Positions 7,278 through 15,147 of a stretch of DNA of 54,660 nucleotides are shown one piece after another. Positions within the stretch are counted from its first letter, which is position 1, and each line of letters begins with the position of its first letter. Both the position numbers and the translations under genes were made by a program. Origin of the DNA: Bacteroidales bacterium (GTDB taxonomy: Bacteria > Bacteroidota > Bacteroidia > Bacteroidales > JAADJA01); assembly GCA_016783885.1 (NCBI GenBank), contig JADHVR010000015.1, forward strand, positions 1 to 54,660, written 5' to 3'. The notes beneath the pieces are model-generated. The model was not told the DNA's origin. It did not search any database and was given only the letters and a program-made list of their open reading frames with translations.

Positions 7278-9068
7278 TTAATCATTATTTTTTCTAAAAC
7301 CAATAGGTCTTCTTGTTATATCTTTTGGGATAGTATTCTCAAGCTGATTCCTTATTAATTCATACCCTTTTAAGTCATTATGCGATATTGAAGGCTGTCG
7401 TTCCGAAATTGTTTCCAATAAAATATCTTGCGATATTCTTACATCTTTCTTTTCTGCTTTTCGTGATGCAAAATCAATTATTGTTTTTATATCAACTGAA
7501 ACATAATTTTTAGTTACTTCCGCAAGGTGATCATAATCAATATCAATATCCGTTGGTTTATTTTTCAAATAAATTTCAAATAAACCTTTTCTGGCTTTAA
7601 AATCCGGTGGCGGAAGGTATATTTTATAATCTATTCTTCCTGCCCTGAGCATGGCAGTATCAATAATTTCAGGTCTATTTGTTGCTGCAATAACAAAAAT
7701 TCCTCTCTCACCGCAATTATTTATTTGTGCCAAAAATTCATTTACTTCTGATGCGTGGCTGTGCTGAAGATCTCCACCTCTTTTTGGAACCATGGCATCA
7801 ATTTCGTCAATAAACATTACAGTTGGTGCATTTTTTTCAGCTTCTTTAAAAAGTTGTCCTATTTTCTCTTGTGTCCCATGTATATAAATACTAGCTATAT
7901 CTGAGGTAATTACTTTGATAAAATTAAATCCAACTTCTTCTGCGAACTTTTCTGAAATAAAAGTTTTTCCACATCCAGGTGGTCCATAAAGCAACATTCC
8001 GTTAGGTAACGGAATCTCATATTTCTCAAATCGTTCTTTTTCGTTTAAAGCGCGAATAATGTCATTGTATAGAATTTCTTTTAATTCATCCATTCCTGCA
8101 ATTGCTGAAAAACCTGCACCTTTTTTCTTAATGGCTTTTTTAGGTGTGTATTTTTTCTCATTTCCACCTTCAAGTACAACTTCTCTTTTAAGTGCTTTAA
8201 TAAACTCATCAGCATTTTTAAACCTATCATCAATATTTATGAATAATGCCTTTTTTATTGTTTCTTTTAAGTGGTCATCTTCAAGTTCATAGAAGCCCTT
8301 AATACCAAAATTTAATTGTTCTGTGCGTTTATCATGTATTGCATTAATAAACTTTTCCTCAGTATGCTGAAAATTCGGAATCTCAACATACCAGGGAGGT
8401 AATCCTGTAATTAAATTATATAGTAATGCACCAACCGAAAAAATATCACTTTGCGGTGTAAAAATCCCATTATAAAGTTCAGGTGCAATATAAAAGGGTG
8501 ATAACTGTTTTAAATCAACCGAATTACTTTTACTCGTTATGTATCTGGCAAAACCAAAATCTGTTAAGATTGGTTTTTCTCTGTTTTCAGAATAATCAAG
8601 AGATATGCTATTTGGATTGATGTTGTTATGAATTATCGTTTTTGGATGATTATGAATTTTGTTCAGACTTTCAAGTAATTCAATAATAATTGGAACAGCA
8701 GAATAAGAAGAAAACGCACCTTCACGTTTTAATTTGTCTTGAAGCGTTTCGCCACTAATAAAGTCAAAAATGATAAAATGAAACTTCTGATTATCCTTTA
8801 CAATCTCACCATTATTAACAAGTTTAATTATGTTTCCACTATTTAAAAATGACAATATCTCAACTTCAATTAAATTGCCGTTTGAAAAACTATTACTTGA
8901 CAATTTAGAACTATTGTAAATTTTTAAAAGATAAGTTTTCCCATCTTTTCCCTTTACTCTGTATTTCTGATAAAATGCGTTTCCACCTATGAAGAATTGA
9001 ACTTCATAGGTAGAATCTATTATTTGCCTTTTCTCTAATATCTGTTTCATTTTCGATGTTTTATCCAA
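7278..9068 (-). CDS. Degenerate protein-kinase domain fused to an AAA+ ATPase
   Basis: This 596-residue protein has an N-terminal kinase fold (about 18-295) and a C-terminal AAA+ domain (about 320-560). The kinase keeps a lysine (LLKIY, Lys49), DFG (170-172) and APE (195-197). Its catalytic loop reads HNNINPNS (147-154) instead of HRDxKPxN, so the catalytic aspartate, the lysine and the metal-binding asparagine are all lost; it should be a pseudokinase. The AAA+ part is intact and of the FtsH/CDC48-like class: Walker A GPPGCGKT (362-369), Walker B VMFIDEID (417-424), sensor 1 AATNRP (461-466) and arginine finger LRAGRID (474-480). No protease domain or membrane helix was seen. Its start overlaps the Hsp70 stop by 8 bp, implying translational coupling. 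It is likely a regulated remodelling or unfolding machine. Confidence 0.85.
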   Translation of the reverse strand: MDKTSKMKQILEKRQIIDSTYEVQFFIGGNAFYQKYRVKGKDGKTYLLKIYNSSKLSSNSFSNGNLIEVEILSFLNSGNIIKLVNNGEIVKDNQKFHFIIFDFISGETLQDKLKREGAFSSYSAVPIIIELLESLNKIHNHPKTIIHNNINPNSISLDYSENREKPILTDFGFARYITSKSNSVDLKQLSPFYIAPELYNGIFTPQSDIFSVGALLYNLITGLPPWYVEIPNFQHTEEKFINAIHDKRTEQLNFGIKGFYELEDDHLKETIKKALFINIDDRFKNADEFIKALKREVVLEGGNEKKYTPKKAIKKKGAGFSAIAGMDELKEILYNDIIRALNEKERFEKYEIPLPNGMLLYGPPGCGKTFISEKFAEEVGFNFIKVITSDIASIYIHGTQEKIGQLFKEAEKNAPTVMFIDEIDAMVPKRGGDLQHSHASEVNEFLAQINNCGERGIFVIAATNRPEIIDTAMLRAGRIDYKIYLPPPDFKARKGLFEIYLKNKPTDIDIDYDHLAEVTKNYVSVDIKTIIDFASRKAEKKDVRISQDILLETISERQPSISHNDLKGYELIRNQLENTIPKDITRRPIGFRKNND

Positions 9069-11619
9069 CTAATTCACTACCATCACCACCGCCAATAATT
9101 GGTTTATCGGTTTCTGGCAGTAGATTGAATAATTCTAATATTACAGGTCTTAATTTTTCTTTGGACGGGTTATTTGCAGCCATTTGCAAACCTCTGTCTA
9201 ATGCCATTCTTGCCTTGTTTCTGTCTTTCCAATCTAATGTGTCAAATTCATCATTGAAATTTTTTAGGTACATTATTTCCATTTGTGGTCCTAAGCCTTC
9301 TGATACTAAATGAAAATCTAAAGAACGTATATTATCTATAAGCTCCTGTGCAACTTTTACATTTTTCTCTTTGATAACTTCAGGAATATGTTCTTTAAAT
9401 TGTTCTACGATTGCGGTTGTTTTGTCATTTCCAAATTCCCTGTTTGTTTCTTCTAATCTGTAAAATACTTCTTTCAGTTCTTCTTCCGTTTTTGGCCATT
9501 CGCTAGCATCTTGAATGTTATCCAGTTTTTTGAGTGAACGCCTTAGAGTGTCAAGAACATCTTTTTTCCTGTCGTAATCTCCTCTACCTTGTTCAAAACG
9601 TTTTTTTGTTTCAGATATCTCTTTATTAAGCTTATCTAATCCCTCTTGATTGGTATGAACACCTTCTTGTTTTATTAGACTTAGAGTTTGCTGTGCCTTA
9701 CTTATTTCACTTTCTAACCATTCTGCATCAATTTCTTTTTGTGTAGTGTCGCTTGGAACTTCAATTTCGTGAGTGTAATCAAGTGTGGGGAAAAATGCTG
9801 AAAGACTTATTCTTTCTGATTTATCTACTTTTACAGTTAAATCAACATCACTGCCTTCTGGTAGCAATTTTGGTAAATCTTCACCAGAAATAATTACATC
9901 GTACACATATTCGTTATAAATTGCTCTTGTACCTTCTGCTCCATGTTCACCCTGATAAATAGGTATCTTTATTGAATCATCCTTAATGCCTGGGCGAATT
10001 TGTTTTTGAGTTTTCAGGCCGTTAATTGTTCCAGTAGCTGGTGTTGACTGATTTTTCTCCAAGCCTTTTATGCTTCTAAATACAACTTTGCCTGATGCCC
10101 GACTTTTTATTTCAATTCCAATAAAATACGGTAGTGTAGCACTTCCAATTTTTGAACCTTGAATAATGGTAAAGTTAGAGGGTTCGTGTGTTAATAAATC
10201 TCCTTGTTTGTTATAAGCAAGAACATTAAAAGCATTTGCTTTTCCTGAATTTAGTTTTACTTCAATCACCTCTCCATTATCATCAACTTCTGTTTTCCCA
10301 CTCGACCAAGCTTTATCACTTCTCACAATATCAACAAATACTTTTTCAGGAATTTCACCTTCTGTTTTATCTTTTAAAATCTTTACTGTTACAAATTCTT
10401 CTTCTTCAACTGTTGTTGCTTCATAACCAAATTCTAATTGAATTTTTGTTTTATCACGTTGTTGCTCCTTAACTTCATCGGACACATTAACTGTTGAAGC
10501 AAATAATGCAGCACCTTTTGAAACAACCGTCATTGGGTCAACTCTTACATCAGGTTTCGTTATTTGTTCTTCAAGCATTTTCCTTAGAATAGGAGAGTAT
10601 GTTGGACCACCAACAAGTATTAATGAATCCAGTGAGTTCCCTTGTAAATTATTTCTTTCAAGAAGCTCTTTGCAAATATCTATTGATTTTTGAAAGATAG
10701 GGCCAAGAGTGTTTTGCATCATCTCTTGAGTAACTGTAATATCCAACTCAAATTCTTCACCTTCATCATCTTCTCCCGGAATATCTCCTAAATCTGAAAG
10801 AATATTATGGGTATCATTGAACGACATTTGGATTTTTGTTTCTTCTGCATAAAACTTCATTGCATCTTGCAAGATTTTCTTTTTAGAATCATCTTCAAGA
10901 ATAGAATCAATGACAAAATTTTCCTGAAGGTATGGAATAATTATTTCATCAACTATTGAATAATCAAGGTTTTTCCCACCTAAGTAATTATCTCCCTCTG
11001 TATCTATCACTTTCATAATTCCTTCTTCGACTTTTAACAAAGCGGCATCAAACGTTCCACCTCCAAAGTCAAAAACCAACCAATAACCATCTTTGCTTTT
11101 TGCGTCCAAACCATAAGCCATTGAAGCTGCAATAGGTTCTTGTAATAACTCGCAATGCTTAAAGCCAGCATGTTTCGCAGCAGCTCTAATAGTCGCATCT
11201 TTTTGATTTATGGTAAACTTCGCTGGTACAGTTATAACAATCGTGTTAAAATTCTCATCTGAAATAAAGGATTTTAATGATTTTATTACTTCAGCGGAAA
11301 GCTCCTCGGAATTAAATTCTTTATCTAAATTAGAACAATAGTATTTTTTATCGGTACCCATAGTTCTCTTAAACTCAATAAAAGAATTTGATGCAGATGC
11401 ATCAAAATTTCTCATAGCTTTGAGCTTATCTCTCTTCATTGCATTGTAAGCACTATCACCAACCTGTATTGCTTTTTTCTTATTAATATAAACACATGAA
11501 GGCATTGTATCCTTTAATGTGTCGGTCTTTTTAATTACAGGCTCGCCATTCTCCATTCTGGAAATTGCAGAATTTGTAGTCCCTAAATCTAATCCGTAAT
11601 CTATTTTTGTTCTTGCCAT
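9061..11619 (-). CDS. Hsp70 (DnaK)-family chaperone with long C-terminal helical extension
   Basis: This 852-residue protein has a full Hsp70 nucleotide-binding domain: phosphate-1 GLDLGTTNS (9-17), the connect motif LLQEPIAASMAYG (158-170), phosphate-2 FDFGGGTFD (183-191) and the adenosine motif VGGPTYSP (336-343). DPMTVVSKGAAL follows at 361-372. A divergent beta-sandwich occupies about 400-620. A long charged helical region (about 630-830) replaces the ordinary lid, making it some 200 residues longer than housekeeping DnaK. An acidic insert (GEDDEGEEFELD) at about 282-293 is also unusual. It sits between a GrpE-like and an AAA+ gene, so it is a specialised Hsp70 rather than dnaK itself. 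Its clients are unknown. Confidence 0.9.
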   Translation of the reverse strand: MARTKIDYGLDLGTTNSAISRMENGEPVIKKTDTLKDTMPSCVYINKKKAIQVGDSAYNAMKRDKLKAMRNFDASASNSFIEFKRTMGTDKKYYCSNLDKEFNSEELSAEVIKSLKSFISDENFNTIVITVPAKFTINQKDATIRAAAKHAGFKHCELLQEPIAASMAYGLDAKSKDGYWLVFDFGGGTFDAALLKVEEGIMKVIDTEGDNYLGGKNLDYSIVDEIIIPYLQENFVIDSILEDDSKKKILQDAMKFYAEETKIQMSFNDTHNILSDLGDIPGEDDEGEEFELDITVTQEMMQNTLGPIFQKSIDICKELLERNNLQGNSLDSLILVGGPTYSPILRKMLEEQITKPDVRVDPMTVVSKGAALFASTVNVSDEVKEQQRDKTKIQLEFGYEATTVEEEEFVTVKILKDKTEGEIPEKVFVDIVRSDKAWSSGKTEVDDNGEVIEVKLNSGKANAFNVLAYNKQGDLLTHEPSNFTIIQGSKIGSATLPYFIGIEIKSRASGKVVFRSIKGLEKNQSTPATGTINGLKTQKQIRPGIKDDSIKIPIYQGEHGAEGTRAIYNEYVYDVIISGEDLPKLLPEGSDVDLTVKVDKSERISLSAFFPTLDYTHEIEVPSDTTQKEIDAEWLESEISKAQQTLSLIKQEGVHTNQEGLDKLNKEISETKKRFEQGRGDYDRKKDVLDTLRRSLKKLDNIQDASEWPKTEEELKEVFYRLEETNREFGNDKTTAIVEQFKEHIPEVIKEKNVKVAQELIDNIRSLDFHLVSEGLGPQMEIMYLKNFNDEFDTLDWKDRNKARMALDRGLQMAANNPSKEKLRPVILELFNLLPETDKPIIGGGDGSELVG

Positions 11620-11641
11620 TATATTACTTGTTATATTTTAA

Positions 11642-12604
11642 TTATTCGCCTTGACTTACTTCAATTTGTGCAGATTGAATCATAACATCTTTATAATTTA
11701 CCTGCGGTTTTATTATTCTTGTTATTATTTGTTCCCCTTTTTCTAAATCTTCATCAGGGATAAAATTTGCAGAAACTTTCATTCCTTCATTAAACGGTTT
11801 TCCTAACAACTCAACTAATTCATATCCATTTGAAGCAAAATTGTCTTGGATGCGCTTAATAGAAGCAGTTAATTGTTTCAACCCTTTTGTCTTCTCATCC
11901 ATTCGGGTAAGGTTCTTTTGAATACGAATAATTTCGTCAGCAACTTTTATTGCTAATGTATGGTCAACTTCTTTGTTTTCGTTGGAATTATCATTATTGA
12001 TAATTTTCAACTGAGTTTCAAGCACTTCAATTAATTTATTATCCAGTTTTACACTTTCTTCTTCAAGTGCTTTTCGAGTATTTTGCAAATCACTTTCTAA
12101 ATCTCTCTTTTGTTTAAAAATTTGTTTTCTCAATAATATAAATATCAATAAAACAAATAAAGCAACAGCCATTATAGCGATTATCCAGTAAAGAGTATTT
12201 TGGCTTACCGTTTTGTTTAAATCGGTAATACTCTGGTTGGTTGTTTCTTCTGTGCTTTCAATCTTTACGCCAAGTTCATTAGCTGTTTTATCAATATTAG
12301 CAGAGTTAGTATTAATCCGATTATGAATGCTATCAATTTTGCTTTTAGATTGTATCTTATAATCTTCTAAGTCATTTGATAAATTTTTATAATTCGTCTT
12401 TAAAACTGATTGAGATTTTTTTAATGTAGTATTTGCTTGTAAAATTTTATGGTTAGCCGACCGTATAGTTTCAAGCTCGCTTTCTAATAATGAAACTTTC
12501 TTGTTAAATTCATCTATGTCTTTTTTGAATGTCAAACTATCTGTTTGTGCAAAAGCACTAATTACAGATATTGCTAAAAGTATTGTTATTAATTTTGTTT
12601 TCAT
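11642..12604 (-). CDS. Membrane-anchored coiled-coil protein with GrpE-like C-terminal domain
   Basis: This 320-residue protein starts with a signal peptide (1-20, ending SAFAQ). A predicted periplasmic coiled coil (about 25-135) follows, then one transmembrane helix (139-158) ending in LLRKQIFKQKR, a second coiled coil (165-205) and a compact tail (255-318). The tail reads VELLGKPFNEGMKV, then IITRIIKPQVNYKDVMIQSA and IEV. In spacing it resembles the beta-domain of GrpE, the Hsp70 nucleotide-exchange factor, where a GxPFxPxxHEAV-like segment precedes a G-Y-x-L-x-x-R-x-x-R-x-A-x-V segment. The gene lies 22 bp upstream of the Hsp70 gene, which supports the reading. By the positive-inside rule the GrpE-like tail is cytosolic, able to meet Hsp70, and the first coil is periplasmic. 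The GrpE relation is an inference from pattern and context. Confidence 0.6.
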   Translation of the reverse strand: MKTKLITILLAISVISAFAQTDSLTFKKDIDEFNKKVSLLESELETIRSANHKILQANTTLKKSQSVLKTNYKNLSNDLEDYKIQSKSKIDSIHNRINTNSANIDKTANELGVKIESTEETTNQSITDLNKTVSQNTLYWIIAIMAVALFVLLIFILLRKQIFKQKRDLESDLQNTRKALEEESVKLDNKLIEVLETQLKIINNDNSNENKEVDHTLAIKVADEIIRIQKNLTRMDEKTKGLKQLTASIKRIQDNFASNGYELVELLGKPFNEGMKVSANFIPDEDLEKGEQIITRIIKPQVNYKDVMIQSAQIEVSQGE

Positions 12605-12634
12605 TATTATCTAGTTTACTTATTTTAAATTAAT

Positions 12635-14470
12635 TTATTCTAATTTTTTAAGTTCTTTTCCAATTTTGGTAATTTTTTCTTTTTGTTGTCTTATTCTTGA
12701 CGCTTTTTCCTGTTCACTTTTTTTGATTAGTTTGTTTATTATAGTTTGTTGCTCAATAATTTGCTTTTGTCGTGTTTCTTTACTTCTAAACAATTCCCGT
12801 TTCATTATACTTTTCATTTTCGAATTTGCTTGATGTATTTCATTATGTAAAAATTGTTTATTAATCATATCTGTGAGTACATTTCTTTCTTTTTGTAACT
12901 CCTGTTGTTTTTTTTCCCTTCTGCTTACTGTCGGAATATCTAATTGATAAGCAATTTTCCAAATTATATCTTTATTTGTTTGAAGCCTTACCTTTAAATA
13001 ATCGAATACGGCCAGTGATGTCATAATGTGGATAAGTTCAACAGAAGTTCCTATTATTATTTTGAAATCGAAAATAATACTCAATCTGGAAAATTCGGAC
13101 GAAAGGGAAATCCTTTCTTGGAAGTTGTTAATTTTGTCAATTAATAATTCAAGAGTACTATTGACAACAGCACTACTCAATTGTAAAGATATTTCTGCTT
13201 CACTTCCAATTTGTTTATATATTTTCTTTAATCTTGGATAGCATTTAGTTATAAACTTATCTGCTTTTTTTAAATTTATGTTATAAATTATGTTTCCAAA
13301 TGGAGATTTATTACGCTGTTTAAGAATATTGTCATCAATGTAATCAGTTTCGTTTAATAAATAAAGTTGTTCGTAAATGAATTCAATATCTGCCTTGATT
13401 AATTTTCTTTTTTCTCGTTCTTCTTTAATATCTATCCATTCTTGAATAGGGGCAATATTTTCTTCGATTCTTTGTTTTATTTGGCCAGTGGGTCCAATAG
13501 ATAATGCGTATTTGGCTATTCTCAAGGCATCCTCACCAGGGTCTATGTCCTCATCATCTTCTCTATGAATATTAAAATAATCTATGGCACATTGCATTAT
13601 TTCATTTGCTAACTTATTAGCAATCATTTGAAACTGTACGTTATTTTTCCCTAACAATTTTTTTAATAATTTAATGTCGGTTTTTGTGGTTTTAAAAAGT
13701 TCTTCTCCGTATTCTTCTGCGTCTCTTGGATTTTCTTTCCTTTTAGTAAGAGTTTTATCAATTTTATTCTCAATATTTGAAATAGGTACTTCTGTAAATT
13801 TCCCGGATAAATACTTTTGAATGTTTTTTGGGTAAGAGTTAAACAGAGAAATCAGTTCGTTTGTGGAAATACCATTATTTTTATTTAAGTACGGTTTTAG
13901 TAATTCAATTATTTCTTCAATGAACTTTTTACTTATGTCTGCTGAGTCAATTGCAAGTCCATTACCAGTAACCAATTTTGAGAAATCCTTAATGTTATCA
14001 GAATGAATTAAATTTCCTTTTAAATCAATACCTGCCTGTAAACTTTGAAAATCCAATTGTCCGTCAAGCGTAGATAGTGCAATATAAAGTGTCGAAAGAT
14101 TTAGATAAGAGGAATAATTTTTATTTGATACTTCTTCTTTCAGTGTTTTATTCCATATCTCAATAGCTTTTTCAATATTTTGGTCTTTTAAATTATTTAA
14201 CGCTATTTCGTCAAATTGATTGTTTTTAACAAACCAGAAGAGAGAATAATGTAATTTTTTTTGTGCTTGTTCAATGTTACTTGCAGCTTGCTTAATATCA
14301 TCCAGGGTTCGGGAAAAGTTGCCCATGAACTCAAAATCGTAATCTAATGTTTTTGATTTTCCTATTTCTGCATATCGTTTAATAATTCCAATCTGTTTTT
14401 GTAGCTCTCTTTCCGATGAGTTTCCGGTCAACCCAAGTACTCTAAAAGGATTTTGTGTTATAATATTCAT
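12635..14470 (-). CDS. J-like domain protein, first gene of the chaperone operon
   Basis: A frame opens at 14548, but I start at the internal ATG at 14470, giving 611 residues, because MNIITQNPFRVLGLTG is where homology to J-like proteins should begin and the earlier stretch overlaps the direct repeat. The N-terminus (NPFRVLGL, then SERELQKQIGIIKRYAEIG) follows the J-domain helix I-II pattern, but no HPD tripeptide is visible. SRTLDDIKQAASNIEQAQKK resembles helix III, and a LHYSLFWFV segment follows. The middle is alpha-helical without recognised repeats. The last 90 residues form a charged coiled coil. A J-like protein at the head of an Hsp70 operon is probably its co-chaperone. Without HPD it may bind Hsp70 without stimulating ATP hydrolysis in the usual way. 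Coiled-coil and TPR-like alternatives cannot be excluded. Confidence 0.6.
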   Translation of the reverse strand: MNIITQNPFRVLGLTGNSSERELQKQIGIIKRYAEIGKSKTLDYDFEFMGNFSRTLDDIKQAASNIEQAQKKLHYSLFWFVKNNQFDEIALNNLKDQNIEKAIEIWNKTLKEEVSNKNYSSYLNLSTLYIALSTLDGQLDFQSLQAGIDLKGNLIHSDNIKDFSKLVTGNGLAIDSADISKKFIEEIIELLKPYLNKNNGISTNELISLFNSYPKNIQKYLSGKFTEVPISNIENKIDKTLTKRKENPRDAEEYGEELFKTTKTDIKLLKKLLGKNNVQFQMIANKLANEIMQCAIDYFNIHREDDEDIDPGEDALRIAKYALSIGPTGQIKQRIEENIAPIQEWIDIKEEREKRKLIKADIEFIYEQLYLLNETDYIDDNILKQRNKSPFGNIIYNINLKKADKFITKCYPRLKKIYKQIGSEAEISLQLSSAVVNSTLELLIDKINNFQERISLSSEFSRLSIIFDFKIIIGTSVELIHIMTSLAVFDYLKVRLQTNKDIIWKIAYQLDIPTVSRREKKQQELQKERNVLTDMINKQFLHNEIHQANSKMKSIMKRELFRSKETRQKQIIEQQTIINKLIKKSEQEKASRIRQQKEKITKIGKELKKLE

Positions 14471-14535
14471 AGTCCTATTTTTGTGCGTTGGCGATATTTC
14501 AACTCTTTTGTAATTTTTGTTTTGAGCGTAAGCTC

Positions 14536-14554
14536 GTGTGAATTGCAAATGTGT
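14536..14554. repeat. 19-bp direct repeat, right copy
   Basis: This copy of GTGTGAATTGCAAATGTGT is identical to 6710-6728 and in the same orientation. It sits 66 bp upstream of the J-like gene start. GTAATGTGCGGCAGCC, a short GC-rich run, follows it; the left copy is followed by GTGGCTTTTGCATTGGC, also with GGC ends. The two sites delimit a 7,826-bp unit holding all five chaperone-operon genes and nothing else. Confidence 0.7.
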
Positions 14555-14723
14555 TGTAATGTGCGGCAGCCATTATTTATCTATATATTTTATTCTCTTT
14601 TTCATTGTTGTAGGTTCGTTTCTATGCCTTGCCCCTGACATCCTCAAAAACATAAGTTAACACACTTAATTATTTACGCAAAATTTAAGCAAAGATAGTT
14701 AAGATTTATATTTGATAATTTTA

Positions 14724-14731
14724 TAATTTTG
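14724..14731 (+). promoter_or_regulatory. Possible -7 box for tRNA-Lys
   Basis: TAATTTTG matches TAnnTTTG and lies 76 bases upstream of the tRNA. A TTTG at 14711-14714 is too close for a standard -33 box, so only the -7 element is supported. Confidence 0.4.
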
Positions 14732-14807
14732 CAGTCAGTTAGTGGCAAGCAAATTTAAAAACTCTACGAGTTAAATTTAAGAAAATTATGTAGTTGTGTT
14801 AATAAAT

Positions 14808-14880
<73 letters not shown>

Positions 14881-14883
14881 CTT

Positions 14884-14918
14884 AAAAAAGGTGGTGGGTT
14901 TTAAGAGCCACCTTTTTT
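14884..14918 (+). terminator. Intrinsic terminator after tRNA-Lys
   Basis: AAAAAAGGTGG (14884-14894) pairs perfectly with CCACCTTTTTT (14908-14918), giving an 11-bp stem with a 13-base loop and a T-run on the 3' side. It is a rho-independent terminator for the tRNA; the A-run on the other strand makes it potentially bidirectional. Confidence 0.85.
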
Positions 14919-14928
14919 GTTTTATGTT

Positions 14929-15034
14929 TTATACTAATTCTTAACAGGTTTGCAAAGCAAAAGCTGTTTAGAATTAGTTATGCGTGCTGAACAGACCTTT
15001 AAATTTTTTGCATTTCTGTTCAGCATTAGTATAA
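14929..15034. repeat. Twin-hairpin repeat, copy B, with TTATACTAAT terminal inverted repeats
   Basis: This 106-bp unit begins TTATACTAAT and ends ATTAGTATAA. Hairpin 1 pairs ACTAATTCTTAACAG (14933-14947) with CTGTTTAGAATTAGT (14964-14978), with one mismatch. Hairpin 2 pairs TGCTGAACAGA (14985-14995) perfectly with TCTGTTCAGCA (15015-15025). It shares ends, length, two-hairpin layout and the internal CAGGTTTGCAAA with the unit at 2529-2633, while the stem sequences differ, which suggests compensatory change. It lies between the tRNA terminator and tsaD. Confidence 0.6.
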
Positions 15035-15111
15035 CGTATTAATGCGTCAAATGAAACAGCCATGAGTACTAATGTAATACGCAGGAAACACAATAATAAA
15101 GGCTGTTTCAT
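15035..15111. repeat. Third inverted-repeat structure directly downstream of repeat copy B
   Basis: ATGAAACAGCC (15051-15061) pairs perfectly with GGCTGTTTCAT (15101-15111), and CGTATTA (15035-15041) pairs with TAATACG (15075-15081). The two stems interleave, so they cannot form at the same time as simple hairpins. The structure lies 36 bases before the tsaD start. It may be part of the repeat or a switch-like tsaD leader; the sequence alone does not decide. Confidence 0.4.
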
Positions 15112-15147
15112 CCGTATAAACCTGTCAAATATCAAAATTATATTAGG

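Larger units (their letters stand above)
14471..14807. other. Divergent control region between the chaperone operon and tRNA-Lys
   Basis: The region holds no gene apart from 26 in-frame codons before the chosen J-like start. It contains GCGTTGGC (14485-14492), the right 19-bp direct repeat, and two candidate -7 boxes facing opposite ways: TATCTTTG on the minus strand (14690-14697), pointing at the chaperone operon, and TAATTTTG on the plus strand (14724-14731), pointing at the tRNA. Neither has a TTTG at ideal -33 spacing. A minus-strand transcript from this box would have a leader of about 210 bases. Confidence 0.45.

Noticed and set aside
14471-14548. The longer N-terminus of the J-like protein.
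   Set aside because: The 26 extra codons cover the direct repeat and show no J-domain pattern; the ATG at 14470 is at the conserved start.
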